Assembly (NCBI GenBank): GCA_003605055.1 | Contig: QZKP01000056.1 | Location: 1 to 44,321 of the forward strand | DNA from: Desulfarculus sp. | Lineage (GTDB): Bacteria > Desulfobacterota > Desulfarculia > Desulfarculales > Desulfarculaceae | Reading direction: 5' to 3' | Length of the DNA stretch: 44,321 nt | Part shown: positions 1 through 9,446 of the stretch, piece after piece | Layout: each line of letters starts with the position of its first letter | How positions within the stretch are numbered: the first letter of the stretch is position 1 | Program-made: the position numbers and the translations under genes | Notes under the pieces: model-generated | The model's input: only the letters and a program-made list of their open reading frames with translations | Database searches by the model: none | What the model was told of the DNA's origin: nothing

Positions 1-2
1 CC

Positions 3-130
3 GGCATTCTGGCGGTGGCCGATCTTCCCCGATTTCCGCGGCATTCCGAACCGAGCCCGCTGACGGTGTTGCTGGAAGACATTCAAGACCCGGGCAATCT
101 AGGCAGCATTCTGCGTTCGGCCGCCGGGGC
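3..130 (+). pseudogene. Internal fragment of a SpoU/TrmH-family RNA 2'-O-ribose methyltransferase
   Basis: Reading from base 3, the frame encodes a peptide with the segment LLEDIQDPGNLGSILRSAAG. This is the classic N-terminal motif of the SpoU methyltransferase catalytic domain (family form: LDxVQDPGNLGxIxRtA). The family should continue for about 150 residues with the SAM-binding knot. Here, after about position 120-130, the reading becomes low-complexity Ala/Gly/Trp that is simply the antisense of yidC. Codon use (CTA, ATT, CTT, CGT) is less GC-biased than in all neighbours. The start lies outside the window. This is either a truncated gene or, more likely, foreign sequence joined during assembly. 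Confidence 0.7.
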
Positions 131-340
131 CGGCTGCCCGGCCGGGGCGGGCTGGGCGGGCGCCGCGGCCTTGGGCTGGCCCGCAGGGGCGGCCTTGGTG
201 CGCGGGTCGCTCTGGCCCTGGGCGGCCGTCTGGGGGGCCGGGGTCTGGGGGGGCTGCTGCTTGTCGCCGAAGAACAGGACCCAGAGAAACATCAGGCCCA
301 CGCTCAGGGCCAGGGCCAGCAACATTCTTTTTTGATCCAT
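118..340 (-). CDS. yidC: Membrane protein insertase YidC, N-terminal part only
   Basis: Starts at ATG 340-338 with MDQKRMLLALALSVGLMFLW, the typical first transmembrane segment of Gram-negative YidC. A Pro/Ala/Gln-rich stretch follows that would lead into the periplasmic domain. YidC inserts and folds inner-membrane proteins with or without SecYEG. Only about 75 residues are present (families run about 500-580 aa): homology is lost near position 118-130, where the methyltransferase fragment on the other strand begins, and the frame stops at 83. The order rpmH-rnpA-yidD-yidC is the conserved one, so the identity is secure although the gene is broken at this end. Confidence 0.85.
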
Positions 341-371
341 GCCTCTATCCTTAAGGCTGGGCCCGGCCGGC

Positions 372-611
372 TCAGGCCGGGTCGTAGCCCCCGGGGTGAT
401 AGGGGTGGCAGCGGGCCACCCGCCGAAGGGATTTGGCCGCGCCCCGCCACAGGCCGTACTTGGCCAGGGCGTCCAGGGCGTATTGGGAGCAAGAGGGGGC
501 GAAGCGGCACTGGCCGCCCAGCACCCCGGAGAGGGTGAGCTGGTAGGCCCGCACCAGAAGACGGGCGGCCTTGACCGCCGGGCTCAGGCGTCCGGGTCCA
601 GGCTGCGCCAC
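372..611 (-). CDS. yidD: Membrane protein insertion efficiency factor YidD
   Basis: Small amphipathic membrane-associated protein thought to assist YidC-dependent insertion. The segment [20 protein letters not shown] carries the family's conserved cysteine/serine/tyrosine core, and the C-terminus [12 protein letters not shown] is diagnostic. There is no ATG near the conserved start of homology. The nearest usable codon in frame is GTG 611-609, which adds about 12 residues before the conserved region, has AGGAG about 11 nt upstream, and makes the gene overlap the end of rnpA by 28 nt. Translational coupling to rnpA is likely. The product is certain; the start is not. Confidence 0.85.
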   Translation of the reverse strand: MAQPGPGRLSPAVKAARLLVRAYQLTLSGVLGGQCRFAPSCSQYALDALAKYGLWRGAAKSLRRVARCHPYHPGGYDPA

Positions 612-940
612 AGCCGCCACAGCTCCTGGGCCGCCTGCCGGCCGCGCAGGGCCCGGGCGCCCGCCTTGGCGATCACCACCAGGTCCAGGCCCGGCGGCAG
701 GCTGGGCCCCGCGGTGCGGAAGGCCTCGCGCACCAGGCGCTTGAGGCGGTTGCGCCCCACCGCGCCGGCCACCCGCCGGGTCACGGTGATCCCCAGACGG
801 CTGAAGGCCAGGCCATTGGCTCGCCAGAGCACCACAAAGTGCCGGCTGCCGGCCCGCCGGGCCTGGCTGCTCATGCTGATGAACTGGGATCGCTTGGTCA
901 GGCGCGCCGCTGGAGGAAAATACTGGGCCCGGTCCGGCAT
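584..940 (-). CDS. rnpA: Ribonuclease P protein component
   Basis: 118 aa, the usual RnpA length. It binds RNase P RNA and helps cleave the 5' leader of pre-tRNAs. The RNR-type motif [15 protein letters not shown] is clear, and the N-terminal LTKRSQF matches the family's substrate-contacting region. ATG start at 940. It lies 15 nt downstream of rpmH and is overlapped by yidD, forming the conserved rpmH-rnpA-yidD-yidC cluster. Confidence 0.95.
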   Translation of the reverse strand: MPDRAQYFPPAARLTKRSQFISMSSQARRAGSRHFVVLWRANGLAFSRLGITVTRRVAGAVGRNRLKRLVREAFRTAGPSLPPGLDLVVIAKAGARALRGRQAAQELWRLWRSLDPDA

Positions 941-955
941 TGGCCCCCGGGGGCC

Positions 956-1090
956 TCACACCGCCAGCCGCTTGCGGCCCTTGGCCCGGCGGCGGCGGAG
1001 CACCGCCCGGCCCCCCCGGGTGCGGCTGCGCACCAAAAAGCCGTGGGTGCGGTAGCGCTTGGTGTTGTGCGGTTGGAAAGTCTGTTTCAT
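956..1090 (-). CDS. rpmH: 50S ribosomal protein L34
   Basis: 44 aa, start ATG 1090-1088, preceded on this strand by AAGGTGG. The sequence begins [19 protein letters not shown] and ends with the very basic [11 protein letters not shown], as in all bacterial L34 proteins. First gene of the rpmH-rnpA-yidD-yidC cluster. In many bacteria rpmH sits beside dnaA and oriC; here the divergent neighbour is mreB and no dnaA is seen. Confidence 0.97.
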   Translation of the reverse strand: MKQTFQPHNTKRYRTHGFLVRSRTRGGRAVLRRRRAKGRKRLAV

Positions 1091-2486
<1,396 letters not shown>

Positions 2487-2554
2487 CCGCGCGGGCGCCC
2501 CGGTGCGCGAGCGGCGTTCGAGTCACAGCCGGCCTCAACCGTCAGCAAGGCGCC

Positions 2555-3379
2555 GTGGGATCTTTCCGCAACTACCGCTTCCCCTTCATCGTGGGAATCT
2601 TTCTCTTGATCGCGCTGGCCTTCTTTTCCTTCCGGGCCAGCCGCGGCCCCATGACCCAGCCCGCCGGGCGCTGGTTCCTGGAGGTGATCGGCCCCATGCA
2701 GCGGGGCGTGACCTCCCTGAGCGATTGGACCAACTCCATCTGGCGGCGCTACTTCGCCCTGGTGCAGGCCGCCGAGGACAACGAGCGCCTGCATAAGCAG
2801 GTGGCCCGGCTGCACCAGCAGTTGGTGGACCTGGAGGAGCTGAAGCAGGCCAACCTGCGGCTCAAGGAGCTACTCAACTTCAAGCGCACCATCACCTACC
2901 CCATCGTGGCCGCCGAGGTGGTGGGCAACGACCCCACCAGCCACTTCCGCACCGTGATCGTGGACAAGGGCGCCTCCGCGGGGGTGCAGACCCTGATGCC
3001 GGTGGTCTGCGCCCAGGGCGTGGTGGGGCGGGTGATCTGGACCAGCCCCCACTACGCCAAGCTGCTGCTGCTGATTGACCCCAACAGCGCGGTGGACGTG
3101 TTGGTGCAGCGCAGCCGGGCGCGGGGGATCGTGGAGGGCCAGGCCGGCGGCCGGCTGAACCTCAAGTACGTCATACACACCGAGGAGGTGGCCGTGGGCG
3201 ACCGGGTGATCACCTCCGGCGCGGCCGGGGTGTTCCCCAAGGGGGTGCTGGTGGGGACCGTCAGCTCGGTGAAGAAGGAGAAGGCCGGCGCCTTCCAGCA
3301 GATCACGGTCAAGCCGGCGGTGGACTTCGACCGCGTGGAGGAGGTGCTGGTGATCCTGCACCGCCGCCAGTTGGACTGA
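2555..3379 (+). CDS. mreC: Rod shape-determining protein MreC
   Basis: 274 aa, GTG start. Bitopic inner-membrane protein linking MreB to periplasmic PBP2 and activating it. A single membrane helix lies at about residues 9-26, a coiled coil at about 65-105 (region DNERLHKQVARLHQQL), then the beta-rich MreC domain with the family segment VVGNDPTSHFRTVIVDKG. It lies 68 nt after mreB and 50 nt before mreD, in the same operon. Confidence 0.96.
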   Translation: MGSFRNYRFPFIVGIFLLIALAFFSFRASRGPMTQPAGRWFLEVIGPMQRGVTSLSDWTNSIWRRYFALVQAAEDNERLHKQVARLHQQLVDLEELKQANLRLKELLNFKRTITYPIVAAEVVGNDPTSHFRTVIVDKGASAGVQTLMPVVCAQGVVGRVIWTSPHYAKLLLLIDPNSAVDVLVQRSRARGIVEGQAGGRLNLKYVIHTEEVAVGDRVITSGAAGVFPKGVLVGTVSSVKKEKAGAFQQITVKPAVDFDRVEEVLVILHRRQLD

Positions 3380-3429
3380 GTGCCGCCGGCGGATGGAGTA
3401 ACGGCAAGCCGACGAGGGGCGCGCCAGGC

Positions 3430-3969
3430 GTGAGACGCGACTACAACAAATGGCCCCGGGCCCTGGCCACGCTGGTGCTGGGCCTGTTCATGGTGGTCCT
3501 GGGCACCACCGTCTTCTCCTGGTGGACCCTGGGGCCGCTCAGGCTGGAGCCCCTCACCGCCCTGGTGGTGGCCGCCGGCTACCGCCTGCCCCTGATAATG
3601 GGCTTTCTGGTGGTCTGGACCCTGGCCTATCTGACCGATCTGGTCAGCGGCGGCCTGATGGGCCTGACCCTGGTCTCCTACTCGGTGGTGTACGTGGCCT
3701 GCACCCTGGGCCAGCGCAAGCTGCAGATCGACTCCTGGCCCTTCCAGATGCTGGCCGTGGGCCTGATGAGCGTGCTGCACCATTTGCTGGTGCTGGGCGG
3801 CCTGTACCTGACCCGCCAGGGCTACGCCCCGGCGGCCAACCCGGCCCTGCTGCTGGCCGCCCAGGCCCTGTTGAGCGCCCTGACCGCTCCCATCTTCCTG
3901 GCCCTCTTGGAAGGGCTCACCGCCCTGCTGGCCAGATTCTGGCCCGAGCAGCGCAAGGCGGGGTCATGA
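3430..3969 (+). CDS. mreD: Rod shape-determining protein MreD
   Basis: 179 aa, GTG start. Very hydrophobic, about five transmembrane segments, with little sequence conservation beyond the topology typical of MreD. It is an inner-membrane partner of MreC and PBP2 in the elongasome. Identity rests on hydropathy and position between mreC and mrdA; its TGA overlaps the ATG of mrdA (ATGA), implying coupled translation. Confidence 0.9.
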   Translation: MRRDYNKWPRALATLVLGLFMVVLGTTVFSWWTLGPLRLEPLTALVVAAGYRLPLIMGFLVVWTLAYLTDLVSGGLMGLTLVSYSVVYVACTLGQRKLQIDSWPFQMLAVGLMSVLHHLLVLGGLYLTRQGYAPAANPALLLAAQALLSALTAPIFLALLEGLTALLARFWPEQRKAGS

Positions 3970-5918
3970 ACCGCACGCCGCTGCCCAAGAACGTGCTGGG
4001 CCGCAGCGGCGGCCTGGAGCCCAGCGCCAGCCCGCCCACCCGCCGGGCCCTGCTGGCGGCCACGGTGGCGGTGGCCCTGGCCTTCTTGATCCTGTTGGGC
4101 CGCCTGTGGCAGCTGCAGCTTCTGCAGGGCGAGCACTTCCGCAAGCTCAGCGAGACCAACCGCATCCGCCTGGTGGACCTGCCGCCCAGCCGGGGGCTGA
4201 TCTTCGACGCCAAGGGCCGCCTGCTGGCCGACAACCGGCCGGCCTTCACCCTGGCGGTGGTGCCCGAGGACGTGGCCGACTGGAAGGTGCTCACCCGGCG
4301 GCTGCGCTCCCTGGTGGGCGTCACCCCGGAGGAGATAAGCAAGGCCCGCGAAGGGGCCGAGGGCCAGGCGCCCTTCAAGCCCATCCGCCTGCGCAGCCAC
4401 CTTAACCGCCACGAGCTGGCCCTGTTGGAGACCTTCCGTTACGAGCTGCCCGGGGTGCGGGTGATGGTGCACTACGGCCGGGCCTACCTCTCCCCCCAGT
4501 ACACGGCCCACGTCATCGGCTACCTGGGCGAGATAAACCAGCCGGAGCTGGCCGCGGCCAGCCGGACCCACTACCGCCTGGGCGACTACGTGGGGCGCTA
4601 CGGCCTGGAGAAGAGCCGCGAGTCGGTGCTGCACGGCCGCCGCGGGGCCCGCCAGGTGGAGGTGGACGCGGTGGGCCGCGAGATCAAGGTGCTCAACGAG
4701 GTGGAGGCCACCCGCGGCCTGGACCTGACCCTGTCCCTGGACCTGGACGTACAGAAGGCGGCGGCCGAGGCCATGGCCGGCCGGGTGGGGGGGGTGGTGG
4801 CCCTCAACCCCCAGAACGGCCAGGTCTACGCCCTCTACTCCAGCCCGGCGTTCGACCAGAACGCCTTTGTCAGCGGCATGAGCCCCGAGCAGTGGAAGGC
4901 GCTGGTGAACGACCCCCTGCACCCGCTCAAGGACCGGGCCATCAGCGGGCTCTACCCGCCCGGCTCCACCTACAAGGTGATCACCGCCAGCGCCGGCCTG
5001 GCCGAGAAGGCCATCAGCACCGCCACCAGCTTCTTCTGCGCCGGGGAGATGTCCTTCGGGCGGCGCAGCTACAAATGCTGGGCGATCAAAAAGGGCGGCC
5101 ACGGCGCCGTCGAGATCCACAAGGCCATCCGCGAGTCCTGCGACATCTTCTTCTACAAGACCGGCCTGCGCCTGGGCGTGGATCGCCTGGCCAAGTGGGC
5201 CCAGGCCTTCGGCCTGGGACGGCCCACCGGCGTCAGCCTGCCCCACGAGTCCCCGGGGCTGGTGCCCACCTCCCAGTGGAAGAAAAAGCGCTTCAAGGAG
5301 CCCTGGCAGGACGGCGAGACCCTGTCCCTGGCCATCGGCCAGAGCTTCACCCTGGTCACGCCGCTGCAGCTGGCCCGCATGGTGTCGGTGATCGCCAACG
5401 GCGGCCGCCTGGTCACCCCCACCCTGGTCAGGGCGGTCACCCGGCCGGACGGGCAGCCGGTGCCCGAGCCGGCGCCGGTGATCAGCCGGGTGCCCATCCC
5501 GCCGGAGGTGCGCGAGGTGGTGCACCAGGGCCTGGTGGCGGTGGTCAACGAGCCCGGCGGCACCGCCCGGCGGGCCCGCCTGCCCGGCATCACCGTGGCC
5601 GGCAAGACCGGCACCGCCCAGGTGGTGAACCTGGCCTTCGAAAAGCTCTTCGGCAAGGAGGAGAACGTCCCCTGGAAGTACCGCTCCCACGCCCTGTTCA
5701 TTAGCTACGCCCCGGCCGAGAACCCCCGCATCGCGGTGGCGGTGGTGGTGGAGCACGGCGGCCACGGCGGCTCGGACGCGGCGCCGGTGGCCACGGCGGT
5801 GATGCGGGCCTTCTTCGGCCTGCCCCAGGTGCCCATCAAGCTGTCGCCGCAGGGCCCGGGGGCCCCGCAGCTGCGGGCCCCCGCCCCGCCCCAGCCGCCC
5901 CAAGGGAGCGCCCCGTGA
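3966..5918 (+). CDS. mrdA: Penicillin-binding protein 2 (Rod-complex DD-transpeptidase)
   Basis: 650 aa, ATG overlapping the mreD stop. It cross-links peptidoglycan during side-wall elongation. An N-terminal membrane anchor lies at about residues 28-46, followed by the non-catalytic pedestal domain (PSRGLIFDAKGRLLADN) and the transpeptidase domain. Catalytic motifs are intact: STYK with the acylated Ser at 334, SCD at 391-393 in the PBP2-typical form, and KTG at 547-549. The C-terminal tail is Pro/Gln-rich. It overlaps rodA by 4 nt, matching the functional RodA-PBP2 pair. Confidence 0.96.
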   Translation: MNRTPLPKNVLGRSGGLEPSASPPTRRALLAATVAVALAFLILLGRLWQLQLLQGEHFRKLSETNRIRLVDLPPSRGLIFDAKGRLLADNRPAFTLAVVPEDVADWKVLTRRLRSLVGVTPEEISKAREGAEGQAPFKPIRLRSHLNRHELALLETFRYELPGVRVMVHYGRAYLSPQYTAHVIGYLGEINQPELAAASRTHYRLGDYVGRYGLEKSRESVLHGRRGARQVEVDAVGREIKVLNEVEATRGLDLTLSLDLDVQKAAAEAMAGRVGGVVALNPQNGQVYALYSSPAFDQNAFVSGMSPEQWKALVNDPLHPLKDRAISGLYPPGSTYKVITASAGLAEKAISTATSFFCAGEMSFGRRSYKCWAIKKGGHGAVEIHKAIRESCDIFFYKTGLRLGVDRLAKWAQAFGLGRPTGVSLPHESPGLVPTSQWKKKRFKEPWQDGETLSLAIGQSFTLVTPLQLARMVSVIANGGRLVTPTLVRAVTRPDGQPVPEPAPVISRVPIPPEVREVVHQGLVAVVNEPGGTARRARLPGITVAGKTGTAQVVNLAFEKLFGKEENVPWKYRSHALFISYAPAENPRIAVAVVVEHGGHGGSDAAPVATAVMRAFFGLPQVPIKLSPQGPGAPQLRAPAPPQPPQGSAP

Positions 5919-7021
5919 TAGACCGCCGCCTGGTGACCAACTTCGACTGGCTGCTTTTGATGCTGGTCTTGGCCCTGGGGGCCTGCGGGGTGGTGAACCT
6001 CTACTCCGCGGCCAGCTCCTTCGGCGGCGGGGGCACCCCGGTGTATCTCAAGCAGATCTACTGGTTCGGCCTGGGGCTGCTGGTTATGCTGGCCGTGGCC
6101 ATGGTGGGGGTGCAGCGCCTGAGCAGCGTGGCCTACCCCCTGTACATCCTGGTGGTGCTGATGCTGGTGGCGGTGCTGCTCTGGGGCCGGGTCATCGGCG
6201 GCTCCCAGCGCTGGCTGGCCCTGGGCCCGGTGGTGGTCCAGCCCTCGGAGCTGGCCCGCCTGGCGGTGATCCTGGTGCTGGCCCAGTATTTCCAGCGCCG
6301 GGACCAGAACCAGCCCTATCGCCTGCACCAGCTCATACTGCCCCTGGGCCTGGCCCTGCTGCCGGCGCTCTTGATCCTCAAGGAGCCGGACCTGGGCACC
6401 AGCCTGTTGGTGCTGTTGGTGGCCGCCAGCGTGATCCTGGTCAACGGGGTGCGCCTGGGCAGCCTGGCCGCGGCCGGGATCACCCTGCTCCTGGCCCTGC
6501 CGGTGGCCTGGCACTTCCTCAAGGACTACCAGAAGCGGCGCATCTTCTCCTTCCTGGACCCAGAGAGCGACCCCCTGGGCGCGGCCTATCACCTGATCCA
6601 GTCCAAGATCGCGGTGGGCTCGGGCCAGTTCACGGGCAAGGGCTTTCTCTCCGGCACCCAGAGCCAGCTGCACTTCCTGCCCGAGCAGCACACGGACTTC
6701 GCCTTCTCGGTGCTGGCCGAGGAGTGGGGCTTTTTGGGCGCCCTGTTGGTCATCAGCCTGCTGGCGGCGGTGGTCTACCGGGGCCTGGCCGCCGCCTACC
6801 GGGCCAAGGACCGCCAGGGGCTCTTGATCGTGGCCGGGGCCACGGCCATGATCTTCTGGCCGGCGGTGATAAACGTGGGCATGGTGGTGGGGCTGTTCCC
6901 GGTGGTGGGCATCCCCCTGCCCTTCATCTCCTACGGCGGCTCCAGCCTGATCACCACCCTGGCCGCGGTGGGCCTGATCCAGGCGGTGAGCATGCGGCGC
7001 TTCGTTTTCCACCGGCCCTGA
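5915..7021 (+). CDS. rodA: Rod-shape peptidoglycan polymerase RodA (SEDS glycosyltransferase)
   Basis: 368 aa, GTG start overlapping the end of mrdA. SEDS-family integral membrane protein with about ten helices that polymerises lipid II into glycan strands in complex with PBP2. Family landmarks include GGSQRWLALGPVVVQPSELA, the region HTDFAFSVLAEEWGF near residue 260, and PLPFISYGGSSL near the end. Last gene of the rod-shape operon; a GC hairpin follows 60 nt downstream. Confidence 0.96.
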   Translation: MIDRRLVTNFDWLLLMLVLALGACGVVNLYSAASSFGGGGTPVYLKQIYWFGLGLLVMLAVAMVGVQRLSSVAYPLYILVVLMLVAVLLWGRVIGGSQRWLALGPVVVQPSELARLAVILVLAQYFQRRDQNQPYRLHQLILPLGLALLPALLILKEPDLGTSLLVLLVAASVILVNGVRLGSLAAAGITLLLALPVAWHFLKDYQKRRIFSFLDPESDPLGAAYHLIQSKIAVGSGQFTGKGFLSGTQSQLHFLPEQHTDFAFSVLAEEWGFLGALLVISLLAAVVYRGLAAAYRAKDRQGLLIVAGATAMIFWPAVINVGMVVGLFPVVGIPLPFISYGGSSLITTLAAVGLIQAVSMRRFVFHRP

Positions 7022-7081
7022 GAGGCCGCTGGCGGCCGCGGCGGCCAAGATATGGCCCCGCCTGCGAAATTTTTGCTGCTC

Positions 7082-7105
7082 CCGGGCGCGCCCGGTCGCT
7101 TTTTG
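7082..7105 (+). terminator. Probable terminator of the mreBCD-mrdA-rodA operon
   Basis: The 5-6 bp GC stem CCGGGC/GCCCGG is followed within four bases by a run of five T. It lies 60 nt after rodA and ahead of the bactofilin gene. The stem is short, so termination may be partial. Confidence 0.5.
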
Positions 7106-7256
7106 GTTGCGGCGGCGGCGGCGGCCGTGCTAGGGAAAAAAGGTCCCCGCATTTAGCTGGATAGGCTGGCGGGGCTGTCATGAGAGGGGCAAGGTGCCGG
7201 CCGCCTTTGTGGGGCGGGGCGGAAGTGGTTGCCGTCCGCGGACAAAGGAGGTGAGT

Positions 7257-7649
7257 GTGGGCAGGAAACACCACGAGAGCCAGATCAATTTCTACCTGGG
7301 CAAGGGAAGCGCCATCCAGGGCGAGATGCGCTTCAGCGGCCAGGCCCGGCTGGACGGCGAGTTCAAGGGCCGCATCAACGGCCAGGGCACTCTCCTGGTG
7401 GGCCCCGACGCGGCGGTGGAGGCCACCATCAGCGCCACCACCGTGATCATCAGCGGCTGGGTGATCGGCGACGTGACCGCCGGCGAGCGCATCGAGCTCA
7501 AAAAGCCGGGCCAGCTCAAGGGCGATGTCTCCGCCCCCCTGGTGGTCATGGAAGAGGGGGTGGTGTTCCAGGGCCACTGCCACATGGCCCTCAGCGACGG
7601 GGACGAGCGCTCTTCCAAGATCAAGCTGCTCTCCGGCGGCCCTTCATAG
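7257..7649 (+). CDS. Bactofilin (polymer-forming cytoskeletal protein)
   Basis: 130 aa. The central region has the regular turn-by-turn spacing of the bactofilin beta-helix (GEMRFSGQARLDGEFKGRIN, then repeated 'G-x-hydrophobic' rungs), with short unstructured ends. Bactofilins polymerise without nucleotide and scaffold envelope or morphogenesis enzymes. The start is taken as GTG 7257, six bases after an AAAGGAGG Shine-Dalgarno; GTG 7251 overlaps that site and is less likely. It lies between the rod-shape operon and the ATP synthase operon; the atp promoter is downstream, so it is probably transcribed separately. Confidence 0.9.
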   Translation: MGRKHHESQINFYLGKGSAIQGEMRFSGQARLDGEFKGRINGQGTLLVGPDAAVEATISATTVIISGWVIGDVTAGERIELKKPGQLKGDVSAPLVVMEEGVVFQGHCHMALSDGDERSSKIKLLSGGPS

Positions 7650-7686
7650 GCCCGGCGCGGGCCAGGCCCCCGCGGCAAAAAAAGCT

Positions 7687-7715
7687 TTGACAGCAGTAGA
7701 GAAATATTGTACAAG
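7687..7715 (+). promoter_or_regulatory. Sigma-70-type promoter of the ATP synthase operon
   Basis: Consensus -35 TTGACA (7687-7692), 17-bp spacer, -10 TACAAG (7710-7715, 4/6). It predicts a leader of about 155 nt before the b' gene, unusually long for this window; no known riboswitch was recognised in it. Confidence 0.7.
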
Positions 7716-7879
7716 TGCCCAGCTTGTGTTTTTGGTAACAGGTGGCGAGGGTCAGCTTCGCCCGTTGGCCGGTTGCCATAAGCCAAGCTTCTTTCAGGCA
7801 TTTTCGCCCGGCCGCCAATGCGCACAACCCCTGGGGGCGCTTCCAGTGCATCCCCAAGCTTTGTGGGAGCGAGAGGTCC

Positions 7880-8314
7880 ATGGTCAGCATTGACATCAAT
7901 GCCTCCCTGTTCTGGCAGATCGGCAACTTCCTGGTGCTGCTTCTGGCCCTGAACTACCTTCTGTATAAGCCCATCCGCGGCATCCTGCGCCAGCGGGCGG
8001 AAAAGGTGGCCCAGTTGTCCAGCGACATCACCTCTTCCCAGGAAGGGGTCAGGGCCCGCCAGAAGGAGATGGACACCGAGCTGGCCGAGGCCCGCCAGGA
8101 CGGCGCCGCCGCCCGCGAGGAGATGAAGGACCAGGGGCACCTCCAGGAGCGGGAGATCATCGAGGCGGCCACTAAAGAGATGGAAGGGGCCGTGGCCAAG
8201 GTGCGTGAGCAGATCACCGCCGAGATAGGCCAGGCGCGGGAGCAGCTCAAGGGCCAGGTTCAGTCCTTCGGGGTGGAGCTGGCCCAGAAAATTTTGGGGA
8301 GGACGATCCAGTGA
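7880..8314 (+). CDS. atpF': ATP synthase F0 subunit b' (AtpF-like)
   Basis: 144 aa. One N-terminal membrane helix (residues about 8-28, FWQIGNFLVLLLALNYLLY) followed by a long charged helix, the architecture of the b/b' peripheral stalk that holds F1 against the membrane sector. ATG at 7880 preceded by GAGAGG. It overlaps the following b gene by 4 nt. Two consecutive b-type genes are typical of Desulfobacterota and photosynthetic bacteria, whose stalk is a b/b' heterodimer. Confidence 0.9.
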   Translation: MVSIDINASLFWQIGNFLVLLLALNYLLYKPIRGILRQRAEKVAQLSSDITSSQEGVRARQKEMDTELAEARQDGAAAREEMKDQGHLQEREIIEAATKEMEGAVAKVREQITAEIGQAREQLKGQVQSFGVELAQKILGRTIQ

Positions 8315-8898
8315 TTTCCGGCGAGGCGATCCGGCGGCGGCTCCCCCTGTTGGGCGCGGCGGCCCTTTTGGTTCTGGCCGGGGCGGCCGAGGCCTCCGGC
8401 GGCGGCGCCAGCAGCGACCAGTGGTGGAACCTGCTCTACCGCACCCTGAACTTCGTGGTGCTGCTGGCGGTGCTGATCGTGGTGCTGCGCAAGCCGCTCA
8501 AAACCGGCCTGGGCGCGCGGGTGGAGCAGATCAAGGGCGAGCTGGAGGAGCTGGAGGCCAAGCGCGAGGAGGCCCGGCGCGAGTACGCCCTGATGGAGCA
8601 GCGCCTGGCCCACGCGGCCCAGGAGCGCGAGGAGATACTCAAGGAGTTCCGGGCCCTGGGCGAAAAGGAGATGGCCAAGATCATCGCCGCGGCCCAGGAG
8701 ACCGCCGCGCGCATCAAGGAGCAGGCCAGCTTCACCATCGAGCAGGAGACGGCCCGCGCCAAGGCCGATCTCCGGCGGGAGGTGGCCGAGATGAGCGCAA
8801 GCGTGGCCGAGGACCTGCTCAAGCAGAAAATCACGTCCGAGGACCAGACTCGCCTGGTGGATGAGTATCTGGACAAGGTATCCCGGGAGGTACAGTGA
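8311..8898 (+). CDS. atpF: ATP synthase F0 subunit b
   Basis: 195 aa, GTG start in a GTGA overlap. A hydrophobic N-terminal stretch (residues about 11-28) looks like a signal peptide or extra helix, as in several deltaproteobacterial b subunits, followed by the stalk membrane helix at about 45-62 and a long coiled coil rich in Glu/Ala/Lys. Second peripheral-stalk protein of the F1F0 ATP synthase. Confidence 0.93.
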   Translation: MISGEAIRRRLPLLGAAALLVLAGAAEASGGGASSDQWWNLLYRTLNFVVLLAVLIVVLRKPLKTGLGARVEQIKGELEELEAKREEARREYALMEQRLAHAAQEREEILKEFRALGEKEMAKIIAAAQETAARIKEQASFTIEQETARAKADLRREVAEMSASVAEDLLKQKITSEDQTRLVDEYLDKVSREVQ

Positions 8899-9446
8899 CC
8901 AGCCTGATCGTTGCCAAGCGCTACGCCCGCGCCCTGCTGGAGATAGGCAAGCAAGACGGCAAGCTGGACCAGTACGGCCAGGAGCTGGCTGGGCTGGCCG
9001 GCCTGTTCACCGCCTCGCCCGAGCTGGAGCAGGTGCTGGCCAACCCGGCCATCGAGTTCGCCGAGCGCAGCAAGCTGCTGGGCGTGTTTCTGGACAAACT
9101 GGGGCTCAGCCTCATGGTAGTCAACTTCTTCCGCCTTCTCATGGACCGCGGCCGCATCGCGGCCGGCAAGGACATCAGCGCGGTTTACTCCCGCCTGCTG
9201 GACCAGGAGAAGGGCATCACCCGGGCCGAGGTGGTCTCGGCCGCGCCCCTGAAGGACCAGGAGGTGGCGCGCATTAAACAGGTGCTGGCCAAGATGGCCG
9301 GCAGCGAGGTGGTGGTGGAATTGAAAGAGGATGCCAGCCTGATCGGAGGCGTCCGGGCCCGGATCGGCGATCTGGTGCTGGACGGCAGCCTCAAGAGTCA
9401 GCTGGATGCTTTGAAGGATTCTTTGAGAAGGGGTGATTACGCCTAA
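8895..9446 (+). CDS. atpH: ATP synthase F1 subunit delta
   Basis: 183 aa, GTG start overlapping atpF by 4 nt. The N-terminus [14 protein letters not shown] is the family signature. The C-terminal segment with [20 protein letters not shown], which binds the b stalk, is well conserved. It joins the F1 alpha-subunit tips to the peripheral stalk. Its TAA overlaps the ATG of atpA. Confidence 0.96.
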   Translation: MTSLIVAKRYARALLEIGKQDGKLDQYGQELAGLAGLFTASPELEQVLANPAIEFAERSKLLGVFLDKLGLSLMVVNFFRLLMDRGRIAAGKDISAVYSRLLDQEKGITRAEVVSAAPLKDQEVARIKQVLAKMAGSEVVVELKEDASLIGGVRARIGDLVLDGSLKSQLDALKDSLRRGDYA

